Source: Gemmatimonadaceae bacterium
Lineage (GTDB): Bacteria > Gemmatimonadota > Gemmatimonadetes > Gemmatimonadales > Gemmatimonadaceae
DNA: 64,000 nucleotides
Direction: 5' to 3'
Assembly: GCA_020851035.1 (NCBI GenBank)
Contig: JADZDM010000002.1
Span: 377,995-441,994 of the forward strand
The position numbers were made by a program, and so were the translations under genes. Position 1 is the first letter of the stretch. Each line of letters opens with the position of its first letter. Shown here in pieces: positions 28,258 through 35,278 of this stretch. The notes below the pieces were generated by a model, which was given only the letters and a program-made list of their open reading frames with translations, made no database searches and was not told where the DNA came from.

Positions 28258-30851
28258 GCCGTCACTCCGGGAACCGTGCTCCCAGCCAGGGGAATTCGTG
28301 CGATGAACTCGGCACCGCCACCCGCGGCATCCGTGAGCTCGATGCTGCCACCCGCCGCATCGAGGGCGCGGCGCACCAGCGCCAGCCCGAGGCCCATGCC
28401 GCCGGTCGAGAGCTGCGACAGCTTGGTCGAGATGAAGGGCTCAAAGATGCTCTCGCGAAGCTCCGGGGGCACGCCCGGCCCCCGATCCGACACGCGGAGC
28501 ACGAACTCGTCGCCCTCGATCGAGCCCCGCACCATCACCCGGGCACCGGGCGGCGAGGCTTCGATGGCGTTCTGCACGAGGTTGTACACACACTGCCTCA
28601 GGATGGAGTTCGGGAGCCGCACGACCGCCGCCACACCGCCCAGCTCGACATCCACGCTCACCCCGGTGTTGCGATTGACCTGCTCCAGGAACGCGACGGC
28701 GTCACCCACCACGGTCTGCACCGGGGCGTGCGAGCTCGATTCCGTCTCGGGCCTGTAGGTCTCGTAGAGCTGCCGCGTGACCTGGCTGATGCGCTGCACC
28801 TCACGCTCGATCGCCCCAACGTACTTGATGTGGGGGTGGGTCGGCGGGATGGCGTCCTTGATGAGCAGGAAGGCACTCTGGATGCCCGCGAGCGGATTGT
28901 TGATCTCGTGCGCGATCCGCGCCGCGAGCCTCCCCATCGTGCTCATCGTCTCGGCCTGCCGCAGCGCCTCCTCGGCGTGCCGGCGATCCGTGATGTCGGC
29001 GAACATCCCCAGCAGGCGCATCGCCAGGCCCTCCGGGGTGCGCAGCACCACCCGCCCGCGATCGATGAAGTCATGCCAGCGACCCGACGCACTCCGCACG
29101 CGGTACTCCGCGTCGAAGGCATCGGAGCGGCCCGCGACGTGGTCGCGCAGGCGGTCCTCCACCCGCGCGCGGTCCTGCGGATGCACCAGCAGGAGCCAGT
29201 CCTGCATGTGTGAGTGCCCGTTGCCGGACGCGTACCCCAGCCGGCGCCAGAGCTGCTCCGAGCGGGTGACGATGCCGGTGTGCAGGTCCCACTCCCAGAG
29301 CCCGTCGGTGGTGGACTGCAGCGCCCGGTCGAGCGTGGCCCGCTCGTCCAGGCGCGCCGAGTACGACACGTTCTGCGCCAGCCGCAGCGCCAGGGCCAGC
29401 AGCACCGACACGGCGATGCCGAGCAGGAGGAGCACGTCGCTGAGCGTGGAGGGCGTGACCAGTGCCGTGCTCAGCGACGGCCAGACGCCGATCCGCCAGT
29501 CCGGGCCGCCGCGGATGATCGGCTCCTCCATGATCGCGCGAGCCCCCCCCGCCGGCAGCGGCGACGAGGCACTGAGCCATCGATGACGCGTGCCGATCGC
29601 GACCTCGAATCCCTGCAGCGTGTCGCTCGCGATGGCCCCGAGCAGGCGCCGCGCGTCGATCAGGCCCACGAACAGGTCGGTGCAGGTGCCGGCCTGGCAG
29701 CGCGGCACCACCATCAGCGCCTGGCTGGAGTCCGCCGCGAACGGGATGAAGCGCGTGACACCGCCCAGCTGCCGGATGGCGGCGGCGTGCGTGGCCAGCG
29801 CGCGGGTGACGCTGTCGCCGCGCGCCGCGGGCGTGACGCGGTCCATGCCGCGGCGCGCACCGGTGCTGTCGAGCCAGAGCACGGACTGGAGCCCGGAGAC
29901 ATCCTGCACCATCTGCGTCACGAATGCCAACCACATCGTGTCCGGGCTGCTGCTGTACCGCGCCATGCGCTGCAACGTGCGCTGCGTGACGCGCAGCTCG
30001 CGGCCGATCGCCACCCGGTTGGCCTTCGCCGCCACGCGGCTCCGCTCCTGCAGCTGCAGCCCCTCGCTGTGCAGCAGCGCGCGCCAGACGAACAGCACCG
30101 TCACCAGCGACCCCGCCCCCACCGACAGCGGCAGCCAGGCCGGCGGCGGCGCGAAACCGGTCTTCTTGCTCCACGCCATCGCGTTGAAGTGTGTCGCGAA
30201 CACGATCGCGCAGACCGTGGACTGCAGCGACGAGCCGAGCAGCGGCCCGTACTTCACCCCTTCCAGGAACCCGAGCAGCTGGCCCGCGATCACCGTCGTG
30301 GCCAGCAGCATCACGGTGCCGCCGGCGCCGGCCAGCACGATCGACGGCCAGAGCCCGCGCTGCCGCGAGAGGATCGAGAGCAGCCCGATGCCGCCGAGCA
30401 CGAGGAAGGCGCCGCTCGAGAGCGCGACCTGGCCCGGCACGGTGCCGTGCCAGACCACACCCGATGGCGGCGTCACCCGCGCGAGGACGTTCCACAACCC
30501 GTCGAACCCTGTGGCGTGCTGCAGCGGCAGTGAGCCGAGCACGATCGTGCTCCACGCCGACACCTGCGAGACGAATCGCAGGCGTGCGGCGGAGACGGTG
30601 AGGATGCCGACGCCGAGCGTCGTCAGGCCGATGGCGGAGCCGAGCCTGAGCGGGGGGAGACTGCGGAACGGCTGCACCAGCCACCACAGGTCAGCCGCCC
30701 ACCCCACGAGAGCCAGCACGCCAAAGGCCAGGAGGAGCTGCGCCACCAGTCGCGAGGCATGCGCCGACACCGCGGCCCGCGACCACGCGATGAGGCGCGG
30801 GCGCTCCGACATGGCGAGGCGGAACTGCTGCAGGACCGAGGCGATGGACAA
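28254..30851 (-). CDS. Membrane PAS-domain sensor histidine kinase
   Basis: An 865-residue kinase. The N terminus (about 30-260) holds roughly seven hydrophobic helices, followed by an extracytoplasmic loop (about 260-440) and a last helix near 455-475 that reads TLSDVLLLLGIAVSVLLALAL. A PAS domain with a PAC tail covers about 495-620 (DGLWEWDLHTGIVTRSEQL through FADITDRRHAEEAL). The phospho-accepting histidine is in IAHEINNPLAGI, near 648. The ATPase domain shows NLVQNAIEASPPGA, DRGPGVPPE and GGMGLGLALVRRALD. It is co-transcribed with the receiver gene downstream (4-bp overlap). The signal is unknown; the setting among stress genes suggests an envelope or energy stress input. Confidence 0.92.
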   Translation of the reverse strand: MSIASVLQQFRLAMSERPRLIAWSRAAVSAHASRLVAQLLLAFGVLALVGWAADLWWLVQPFRSLPPLRLGSAIGLTTLGVGILTVSAARLRFVSQVSAWSTIVLGSLPLQHATGFDGLWNVLARVTPPSGVVWHGTVPGQVALSSGAFLVLGGIGLLSILSRQRGLWPSIVLAGAGGTVMLLATTVIAGQLLGFLEGVKYGPLLGSSLQSTVCAIVFATHFNAMAWSKKTGFAPPPAWLPLSVGAGSLVTVLFVWRALLHSEGLQLQERSRVAAKANRVAIGRELRVTQRTLQRMARYSSSPDTMWLAFVTQMVQDVSGLQSVLWLDSTGARRGMDRVTPAARGDSVTRALATHAAAIRQLGGVTRFIPFAADSSQALMVVPRCQAGTCTDLFVGLIDARRLLGAIASDTLQGFEVAIGTRHRWLSASSPLPAGGARAIMEEPIIRGGPDWRIGVWPSLSTALVTPSTLSDVLLLLGIAVSVLLALALRLAQNVSYSARLDERATLDRALQSTTDGLWEWDLHTGIVTRSEQLWRRLGYASGNGHSHMQDWLLLVHPQDRARVEDRLRDHVAGRSDAFDAEYRVRSASGRWHDFIDRGRVVLRTPEGLAMRLLGMFADITDRRHAEEALRQAETMSTMGRLAARIAHEINNPLAGIQSAFLLIKDAIPPTHPHIKYVGAIEREVQRISQVTRQLYETYRPETESSSHAPVQTVVGDAVAFLEQVNRNTGVSVDVELGGVAAVVRLPNSILRQCVYNLVQNAIEASPPGARVMVRGSIEGDEFVLRVSDRGPGVPPELRESIFEPFISTKLSQLSTGGMGLGLALVRRALDAAGGSIELTDAAGGGAEFIARIPLAGSTVPGVTA

Positions 30852-30899
30852 CGGCGCTCCGTGGGTGACCTCATGACGAGCGGCGGCGCGGCACTGCTC

Positions 30900-31397
30900 C
30901 TACGCGACGGCGCCCGAGAGCTCGCGAGATGATGTCGTCGCGAACGGCAGCGCGTCCCGCACCGCCAGCGACCGCAATCGGAGCAGCGACCGCTCGAGGA
31001 TGTACACGCACCGGTCCAATCCGGATTGCCGCGCGATGCGCAGCGCAAAGCTGCAGGAGCCCATCAGGAAGAGCTGCGCCTGCTGCACCACGCCGATGAT
31101 CTCCTCGTCGCGCACCGGCGATGCCGGCAGCCGGCGCACGCGCGTGAGGGACCGGAACAAAGACCCCGTGAGGTCGCCATCGCGCCGGTTGGTATCCGTG
31201 AGCACGGTGCCGACGATGCCGTCCAGGTGCGCCAGGTGTTCACCCAGCACCGCCTCGCACTCCGCCAGCACCGCCGCTCCCTGCGTGGACTGCAGCAACT
31301 GCCGGAACACCGGCAGTGTCACGAACAGGCTGATGCTGCCGTCGTGCAGCTCCGCGAGTTCATCCGCGAACTGCCCGCTCACCCTCGATATCGCCAT
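30900..31397 (-). CDS. Divergent YciE/DUF892-like protein lacking metal ligands
   Basis: A 165-residue helical protein. I start at the ATG preceded by AGGAGGT. The C-terminal half aligns without gaps over about 43 residues with the YciE/DUF892 protein encoded at 32548: RDEEIIGVVQQ against KDAGIIAAAQR, and ILERSLLRL against LLEQTLEEE. In the ferritin-like YciE family this stretch holds the E-H-Y-E ligands; here the same columns read Q-L-F-L, so a di-metal site is unlikely. The N-terminal half keeps a similar helical pattern (SISLFVTLPVFRQLLQ). It is preceded by RNA copy B. Membership in DUF892 is my inference from this alignment; function unknown. Confidence 0.7.
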   Translation of the reverse strand: MAISRVSGQFADELAELHDGSISLFVTLPVFRQLLQSTQGAAVLAECEAVLGEHLAHLDGIVGTVLTDTNRRDGDLTGSLFRSLTRVRRLPASPVRDEEIIGVVQQAQLFLMGSCSFALRIARQSGLDRCVYILERSLLRLRSLAVRDALPFATTSSRELSGAVA

Positions 31398-31440
31398 CGG
31401 ACCTCCTGGTCGCCAACCGCGTCGGTCGGCGCCTGGCATC

Positions 31441-31560
31441 AGAGAAACGAAAAGCGCGAACGAGTCCCGTGGGGACTGGTTCGCGCCTTCAACTGACGAG
31501 CCCGATGTCTCGTCCGCCAAGTTGGTGCGGCACAGAAGGACTCTGCCCGCGCTGCACCAA
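31441..31560 (-). ncRNA. Three-hairpin leader/sRNA, copy B (upstream of DUF892-like gene)
   Basis: On the minus strand P0 is TTGGTGC/GCACCAA (31560-31554 and 31528-31522) with further internal pairing. The linker CTTGGCGGAC follows, then P1 GACGAG/CTCGTC (31514-31509 and 31500-31495) and AGTTGAAGG. P2 is GCGCGAAC/GTTCGCGC (31486-31479 and 31461-31454) with an inner AGTCCC/GGGACT stem, followed by TTTTCGTTTCT. The start codon of the DUF892-like gene is 44 nt further. A possible sigma-54-like GG...TTGC pair (near 31584-31596) is one base too close, so I do not annotate a promoter for this copy. Confidence 0.62.
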
Positions 31561-31648
31561 ATAAGTCCCGGGAAAATCCCTACGCAAGCGCACGCCGCTG
31601 CTTCGGCGCGGATCGTGCACCGGTGGCGCTCCGCCCCACCCGCACTCC

Positions 31649-31668
31649 GGCAGCACTTCCCTGCTGCC
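31649..31668 (+). promoter_or_regulatory. Inverted repeat upstream of the PNPOx-fold gene
   Basis: GGCAGCA (31649-31655) and TGCTGCC (31662-31668) are exact reverse complements with a 6-nt centre, 25 bp before the start codon. It could be an operator or a 5'-UTR hairpin. The rest of the 31561-31693 stretch shows no clear promoter. Confidence 0.4.
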
Positions 31669-31693
31669 CCAATGTCGATCGAGGGAACCTGAC

Positions 31694-32245
31694 ATGTCAC
31701 AAACTGCAACGTCACACGACACACTCAGCGACGAGGACGCCGCCGCCAAGCTCCGTGACCTGGTGAAGGACATCCGCGTGGCCATGCTCACCACGCACGA
31801 CGCCGACGGCACGCTGCACAGCCGACCGATGTACGCCCAGGAGGCCGAGTTCGACGGCGACCTCTGGTTCGCCACCGCGCAGTCCTCCTCCCTCGTGCGG
31901 CAACTGCAGGCACGCGCCGATGTGCTCGCGACCTTCGCCGACACGCACGCCCAGCGCTACGTGGTCGTGCGCGGTCACGCGGAAGTGACGCAGGATCGTG
32001 ACAGGATCCGCGAGTTCTGGAATCCGGGAATGAAGGTGTGGTTCCCGGCCGGTCCCGAGGATCCGGAGATCGCGCTGGTCCGCGTGCACGCACAGCGTGC
32101 CGACTACTGGGACTCGCCGGCAGCCCCGCTGCGCTGGCTGCAGTTCGTCACGGCCCTCGCCACGGGCAAGCGGCCCGACGCCGGCGATCGCGTGGGCCTC
32201 GACCTCGACGGTACCACGCCATCCGTGAAGCAGCACGCATCCTGA
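31694..32245 (+). CDS. Pyridoxamine 5'-phosphate oxidase-fold general stress protein
   Basis: A 183-residue protein of the FMN-binding split-barrel superfamily, closest in layout to general stress protein 26. Visible features are a helix (AAAKLRDLVKDIRVAMLTT), GTLHSRPMYAQEAEFDGDLWFAT with the conserved R-P-M step that contacts flavin in the family, VLATFADTHAQRYVVVRGHAEV, and RVHAQRADYWDSPA near 137-150. It is probably cytosolic and may bind FMN or another flavin; the physiological reaction is unknown. It is divergent from RNA copy B and its DUF892-like gene and is followed by RNA copy C, so it sits inside the stress cluster. Confidence 0.88.
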   Translation: MSQTATSHDTLSDEDAAAKLRDLVKDIRVAMLTTHDADGTLHSRPMYAQEAEFDGDLWFATAQSSSLVRQLQARADVLATFADTHAQRYVVVRGHAEVTQDRDRIREFWNPGMKVWFPAGPEDPEIALVRVHAQRADYWDSPAAPLRWLQFVTALATGKRPDAGDRVGLDLDGTTPSVKQHAS

Positions 32246-32271
32246 TAAGGTCGTGAACGCAGCGGCGTGGC

Positions 32272-32287
32272 TGGCACATCGCTTGCA
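32272..32287 (+). promoter_or_regulatory. Sigma-54 -24/-12 promoter for RNA copy C and yciE
   Basis: TGGCACATCGCTTGCA matches the sigma-54 consensus TGGCAC-N5-TTGCW at every defined position with correct GG-GC spacing. Transcription would start near 32298, just before RNA copy C, and read to the yciE-type gene. No activator gene of the sigma-54 type was seen in the window. Confidence 0.65.
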
Positions 32288-32296
32288 CCACGCTCC

Positions 32297-32422
32297 GGCA
32301 CGAACGTGAGGTGACATGGAACCCGGCTCCGGCCGGTTCCCTCCTTGCCGGATGAGTTGCCGACTCATCAGGCGAAGGCGCGAGTGAGGCCCGCATGCCG
32401 GGCATTCGCTCGCGCCTTCGTC
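32297..32422 (+). ncRNA. Three-hairpin leader/sRNA, copy C (upstream of yciE)
   Basis: P0 is GGAACC-c-GGC pairing with GCC-GGTTCC (32318-32327 and 32332-32340). The linker CTTGCCG follows at 32344, then P1 GATGAGT/ACTCATC (32351-32357 and 32363-32369). P2 is a perfect 12-bp stem CGAAGGCGCGAG/CTCGCGCCTTCG (32373-32384 and 32409-32420) with an inner GCCCG/CGGGC stem. Unlike copies A and B the U-tract is degraded (TCGTTCG), so read-through into yciE should be easier. P1 differs from copies A and B by paired changes (GATGAG/CTCATC against GACGAG/CTCGTC), which is covariation evidence. Confidence 0.62.
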
Positions 32423-32479
32423 GTTCGTGGCCTCGGTGCTCGACCCGCACGGCGGCCGTCCATCCGCCTGCGGTCGCGG

Positions 32480-32538
32480 GCTGACACCTCCTGTCAGCTC
32501 GCCGCGTCACACGCACCCCGCAGGGTGCACCACGGAGG
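32480..32538 (+). promoter_or_regulatory. yciE 5'-UTR hairpins with a CCTCC loop facing the GGAGG ribosome site
   Basis: GCTGACA/TGTCAGC (32480-32486 and 32492-32498) form a stem whose 5-nt loop is CCTCC. GCACCC/GGGTGC (32513-32518 and 32523-32528) form a second stem. The ribosome binding site GGAGG is at 32534-32538, 10 nt before the ATG, and is exactly complementary to the CCTCC loop. A loop-site kissing interaction could hold back translation. Confidence 0.5.
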
Positions 32539-32547
32539 TAGTCGACG

Positions 32548-33141
32548 ATGGCACTGGCGACCATGCACGACCTGATGATCAACGAACTGCAGGATCTCTA
32601 CAGCGCGGAGACGCAGCTGGTGAAGGCGCTCCCGAAGATGGCGAAGGGCGCCACGACTCCCAGCCTGCGGAAGGCGTTCGAGGACCACCTCGAGCAGACG
32701 CAGGGCCATGTCGCCCGGCTCGAGCAGGTCTTCGAGATGCTCGGCGCCACCGCGCGCGGCAAGAAGTGCAAGGGCATGGAAGGGCTGCTCGTCGAGGGCA
32801 CGGAAATGCTGGTGGAGGAGGGTGACGAGCTGGTGAAGGATGCCGGCATCATCGCCGCAGCGCAGCGCGTGGAGCACTACGAGATGGCGGCCTACGGCAG
32901 CACCATCGCCTTCGCGAACGTGATGGGCCACACCGAGATCGCCGAGCTGCTCGAACAGACGCTCGAGGAGGAGAAGGCGGCCGATGCGCTGCTCAGCAGC
33001 ATCGCCGAGGACGACGTGAATTCCGCCGCACCCGGCATGGAGGAGGACGCGGACGCCGGGGAGGACGAGGAGGAGACCGTCGCGGCCAGGGCGCCGTCGC
33101 GTCCAGCCGCGAAGAAGGGCGCGACGAAGTCGAAGCGCTGA
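32548..33141 (+). CDS. yciE: YciE/YciF-type ferritin-like protein (DUF892)
   Basis: A 197-residue DUF892 protein. It begins MHDLMINELQDLYSAETQLVKALPKMA, continues with FEDHLEQTQGHVARLEQVFE, KDAGIIAAAQRVEHYEMAAYGS and LLEQTLEEEKAAD, all hallmark segments of this ferritin-like four-helix family; E, H and E in the VEHYE segment are the expected metal ligands. The last 35 residues form an acidic then lysine-rich low-complexity tail (EEDADAGEDEEE, then AAKKGATKSKR) that is unusual for the core family. YciE/YciF proteins are induced by osmotic and general stress; the reaction is unknown. The gene follows RNA copy C and a sigma-54 promoter. Confidence 0.92.
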   Translation: MALATMHDLMINELQDLYSAETQLVKALPKMAKGATTPSLRKAFEDHLEQTQGHVARLEQVFEMLGATARGKKCKGMEGLLVEGTEMLVEEGDELVKDAGIIAAAQRVEHYEMAAYGSTIAFANVMGHTEIAELLEQTLEEEKAADALLSSIAEDDVNSAAPGMEEDADAGEDEEETVAARAPSRPAAKKGATKSKR

Positions 33142-33195
33142 AACGGTGAGGTCGTGTCCCGCCGATGGTCCGGCGGGACACGCCGCGGCGCAGCA

Positions 33196-34020
33196 TCAGC
33201 AGCCGGTCGAAAAGCCCTCGCGGAACGACGGGTACGACGCGCGCCACCCGGTGCTCACCAGCGCGGCGTTCGACACCCGCTGGTCGTTCCGCGCCGGTGT
33301 GGCATCGTTCGTGAAGTGCAGTGCCGCGCCATCCAGCCCGTCAGCGCGGGCCAGCCAGCGGCAGATCTCGGCCGCCTGCGCGGGCGTGCCGTCGCTCACG
33401 TTCAGGATGCGCTGTGCTGCCGCACCACCGGACACGTGACGCACCGCCGCCACGATGTCATCCCGGTGGGCGAGATTCACCCAGTACTCACCGCGTTGGG
33501 CAAGCGCCTGCGCATCCCGGAACCGGCTGCGCGGATCACGGCCTGGTCCATAGATCCCCGCCACGCGCAGCACATGCATCGGGAAGCCGGATTCCAGCAG
33601 CACATCCTCCGCACGCCGCAACGCATCGTTGCCGGCGCCGGCGCCACGCCGCGGGCTGGCTTCCGCCACCCACACACCGTCGCGGCCACCATACACGCCC
33701 GTGCTCGACGTGTAGACCACTCGTGCCGCACCGGTCGCGCGCGCGAGAACCAGCGCTGCCGCTGCGGCGGGAGGGTATACCGTGTCGTAGTTCCCGCTGG
33801 CGCCGGGGGCGATCGTGAGCACCACCACATCGAGCGCGGCCGGCAATCCCTCGATGTGGCCTGTCGTGACGTCACCACGGCACCACTGCACCCCTCCCCC
33901 AGCCTCCGTCACCGCCGCGCGCCGGACGGCCCAGACCTCGTGCCCCGCCTGCGCCGCCGACGCTGCGACGGCGCGCCCCACGTATCCCGCACCAAGCACC
34001 ACGATCCGTTGCCGTTGCAT
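33196..34020 (-). CDS. NAD(P)-dependent epimerase/dehydratase family protein (YeeZ-like)
   Basis: A 274-residue Rossmann-fold protein. VVLGAGYVGRAVAASAA at about 7-23 is the G-x-G-x-x-G nucleotide loop, VVYTSSTGVYGG carries the serine-threonine step and the first tyrosine, and VLRVAGIYGPGRDP is the typical substrate-side loop of extended short-chain dehydrogenases. The length and the missing Y-x-x-x-K fit the atypical YeeZ-like group of sugar-nucleotide-epimerase relatives. Start is the ATG of MQRQRIVVLGAG. It is cytosolic. The gene stands between a stress gene and a divergent DUF2156 gene; its substrate cannot be inferred. Confidence 0.87.
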   Translation of the reverse strand: MQRQRIVVLGAGYVGRAVAASAAQAGHEVWAVRRAAVTEAGGGVQWCRGDVTTGHIEGLPAALDVVVLTIAPGASGNYDTVYPPAAAAALVLARATGAARVVYTSSTGVYGGRDGVWVAEASPRRGAGAGNDALRRAEDVLLESGFPMHVLRVAGIYGPGRDPRSRFRDAQALAQRGEYWVNLAHRDDIVAAVRHVSGGAAAQRILNVSDGTPAQAAEICRWLARADGLDGAALHFTNDATPARNDQRVSNAALVSTGWRASYPSFREGFSTGC

Positions 34021-34123
34021 GCCGGAAGATAGGGCGGTGCCGCGCCGGCGGCCGGCGGCAGGTGGATATCTTGAGGCGTCACCCCACGCACCCGCACCGG
34101 CTTCCCATCCTCCCACGCCTGTG

Positions 34124-35278
34124 ATGCCTCACCCATCGTCGCCGTCACCCGACCGGGACGTGCCGCGCGCCCGCGCGCTGGCGCTGCGCTTCGGGTGGAA
34201 CTCGATGGCATACCAGGTGGTGAACGACGGGATGTGCCACTGGTTCGCCGCAGCGGGCGACGCCGTGATCGGCTACGTCCGCACGCACGGGGTGTGCGTC
34301 GTGGCCGGTGCCCCCATCTGCGCTGGCGAGCGGCTCGACGCCGTGCTGGCCGAGTGGCAGGCCTGGGTGCGCTCCATCGGCTGCCGCACCTGCTACTTCG
34401 GCGCCATGGGTCGGCTGTTCCACGCGCTGCATCACCGCGCGGACCACGCCACCATCGTGCTCGGCGCGCAGCCGGTGTGGGATCCCGCGCGCTGGCCGTT
34501 GCCGCCGGCGCTCCCCGCCCCGGTGCGGCGACAGCTCAACCGCGCCCGCAACAAGGGTGTCGTGGTGCACGAGTGGTCTCCCGCGCGTGCCTCCGCCGAT
34601 GCGCGCCTGCACGCCTGCCTGCGTGAATGGCTCGGGACGCGCGGCTTGCCCACGCTACACTTCCTGGTGGAGCCACACACGCTGCATGACCTCACGGGCC
34701 GGCGGATCTTCGTTGCCGAGCGCGGCACGCAGGTCGTGGGCTTCATCAACGCCTCGCCGGTGCCGGCGCGGGCAGGGTGGCTGGTGGAGCAGTTCGTGCG
34801 CGCGTCAGGGGCACCCAACGGGACGATCGAGGTGCTGCTCGATGCCATGATGCGCGCCGTCGCCGCCGACGGCGCACGCTACGTCACCATGGGCCTCGTC
34901 CCGCTGCGTGATGGGCGCGCGGACACCGCGGCGCAGAATCCGGCCTGGCTGGCCACGCTGCTGTCGCTGGTGCGCGTGCATGGACGGCGCTTCTACAACT
35001 TTGCGGGGCTGGAGCGATTCAAGTCCAAGTTCCGGCCGCATGCGTGGGAGCCCATCTACGCCATCAGCGCCGAGCCACGGGTGTCGCTGCGCACACTCTA
35101 CGCCATCGCCGCGGCGTTCACGGTGCAATCGCCGCTCCGCGCGATCGGCGGCGGGCTGCTGCGATCCGCCGGGCGGGAGTTCCGGCGGCTGCGCGCGCCG
35201 GGCCGCACTCAGTCGGCGGCGAGGCTGCCGCTGGCGGACGTGGCCGCCGCGAGTCCGGCATTGCGCGATCGCGCCTGA
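34124..35278 (+). CDS. DUF2156 / MprF C-terminal-like aminoacyltransferase domain protein
   Basis: A 384-residue protein with the GNAT-like fold of phosphatidylglycerol lysyltransferase C-terminal domains. Visible are WNSMAYQVVNDGMCHWF, VVAGAPICAGERLDAVL, PVRRQLNRARNKGV, the FVAERGTQVVGFINASPV strand pair, and FYNFAGLERFKSKFRPHAWEPIYA near 290-313, a segment conserved in DUF2156. There are no transmembrane flippase helices, so it is a soluble stand-alone transferase-like protein. The family transfers amino acids from tRNA to lipids or other acceptors; the actual reaction is not known. Its last 70 bp overlap the 3' end of otsB on the opposite strand. Confidence 0.8.
   Translation: MPHPSSPSPDRDVPRARALALRFGWNSMAYQVVNDGMCHWFAAAGDAVIGYVRTHGVCVVAGAPICAGERLDAVLAEWQAWVRSIGCRTCYFGAMGRLFHALHHRADHATIVLGAQPVWDPARWPLPPALPAPVRRQLNRARNKGVVVHEWSPARASADARLHACLREWLGTRGLPTLHFLVEPHTLHDLTGRRIFVAERGTQVVGFINASPVPARAGWLVEQFVRASGAPNGTIEVLLDAMMRAVAADGARYVTMGLVPLRDGRADTAAQNPAWLATLLSLVRVHGRRFYNFAGLERFKSKFRPHAWEPIYAISAEPRVSLRTLYAIAAAFTVQSPLRAIGGGLLRSAGREFRRLRAPGRTQSAARLPLADVAAASPALRDRA

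Noticed and set aside
31441-31560. Known riboswitch classes (c-di-GMP, fluoride, guanidine, cobalamin, SAM)
   Set aside because: None of their conserved core sequences is present; the shared linkers are different.
31584-31596. Sigma-54 promoter for RNA copy B
   Set aside because: GG and TTGC are present but one base too close and the -24 box is poor, so I did not annotate it.
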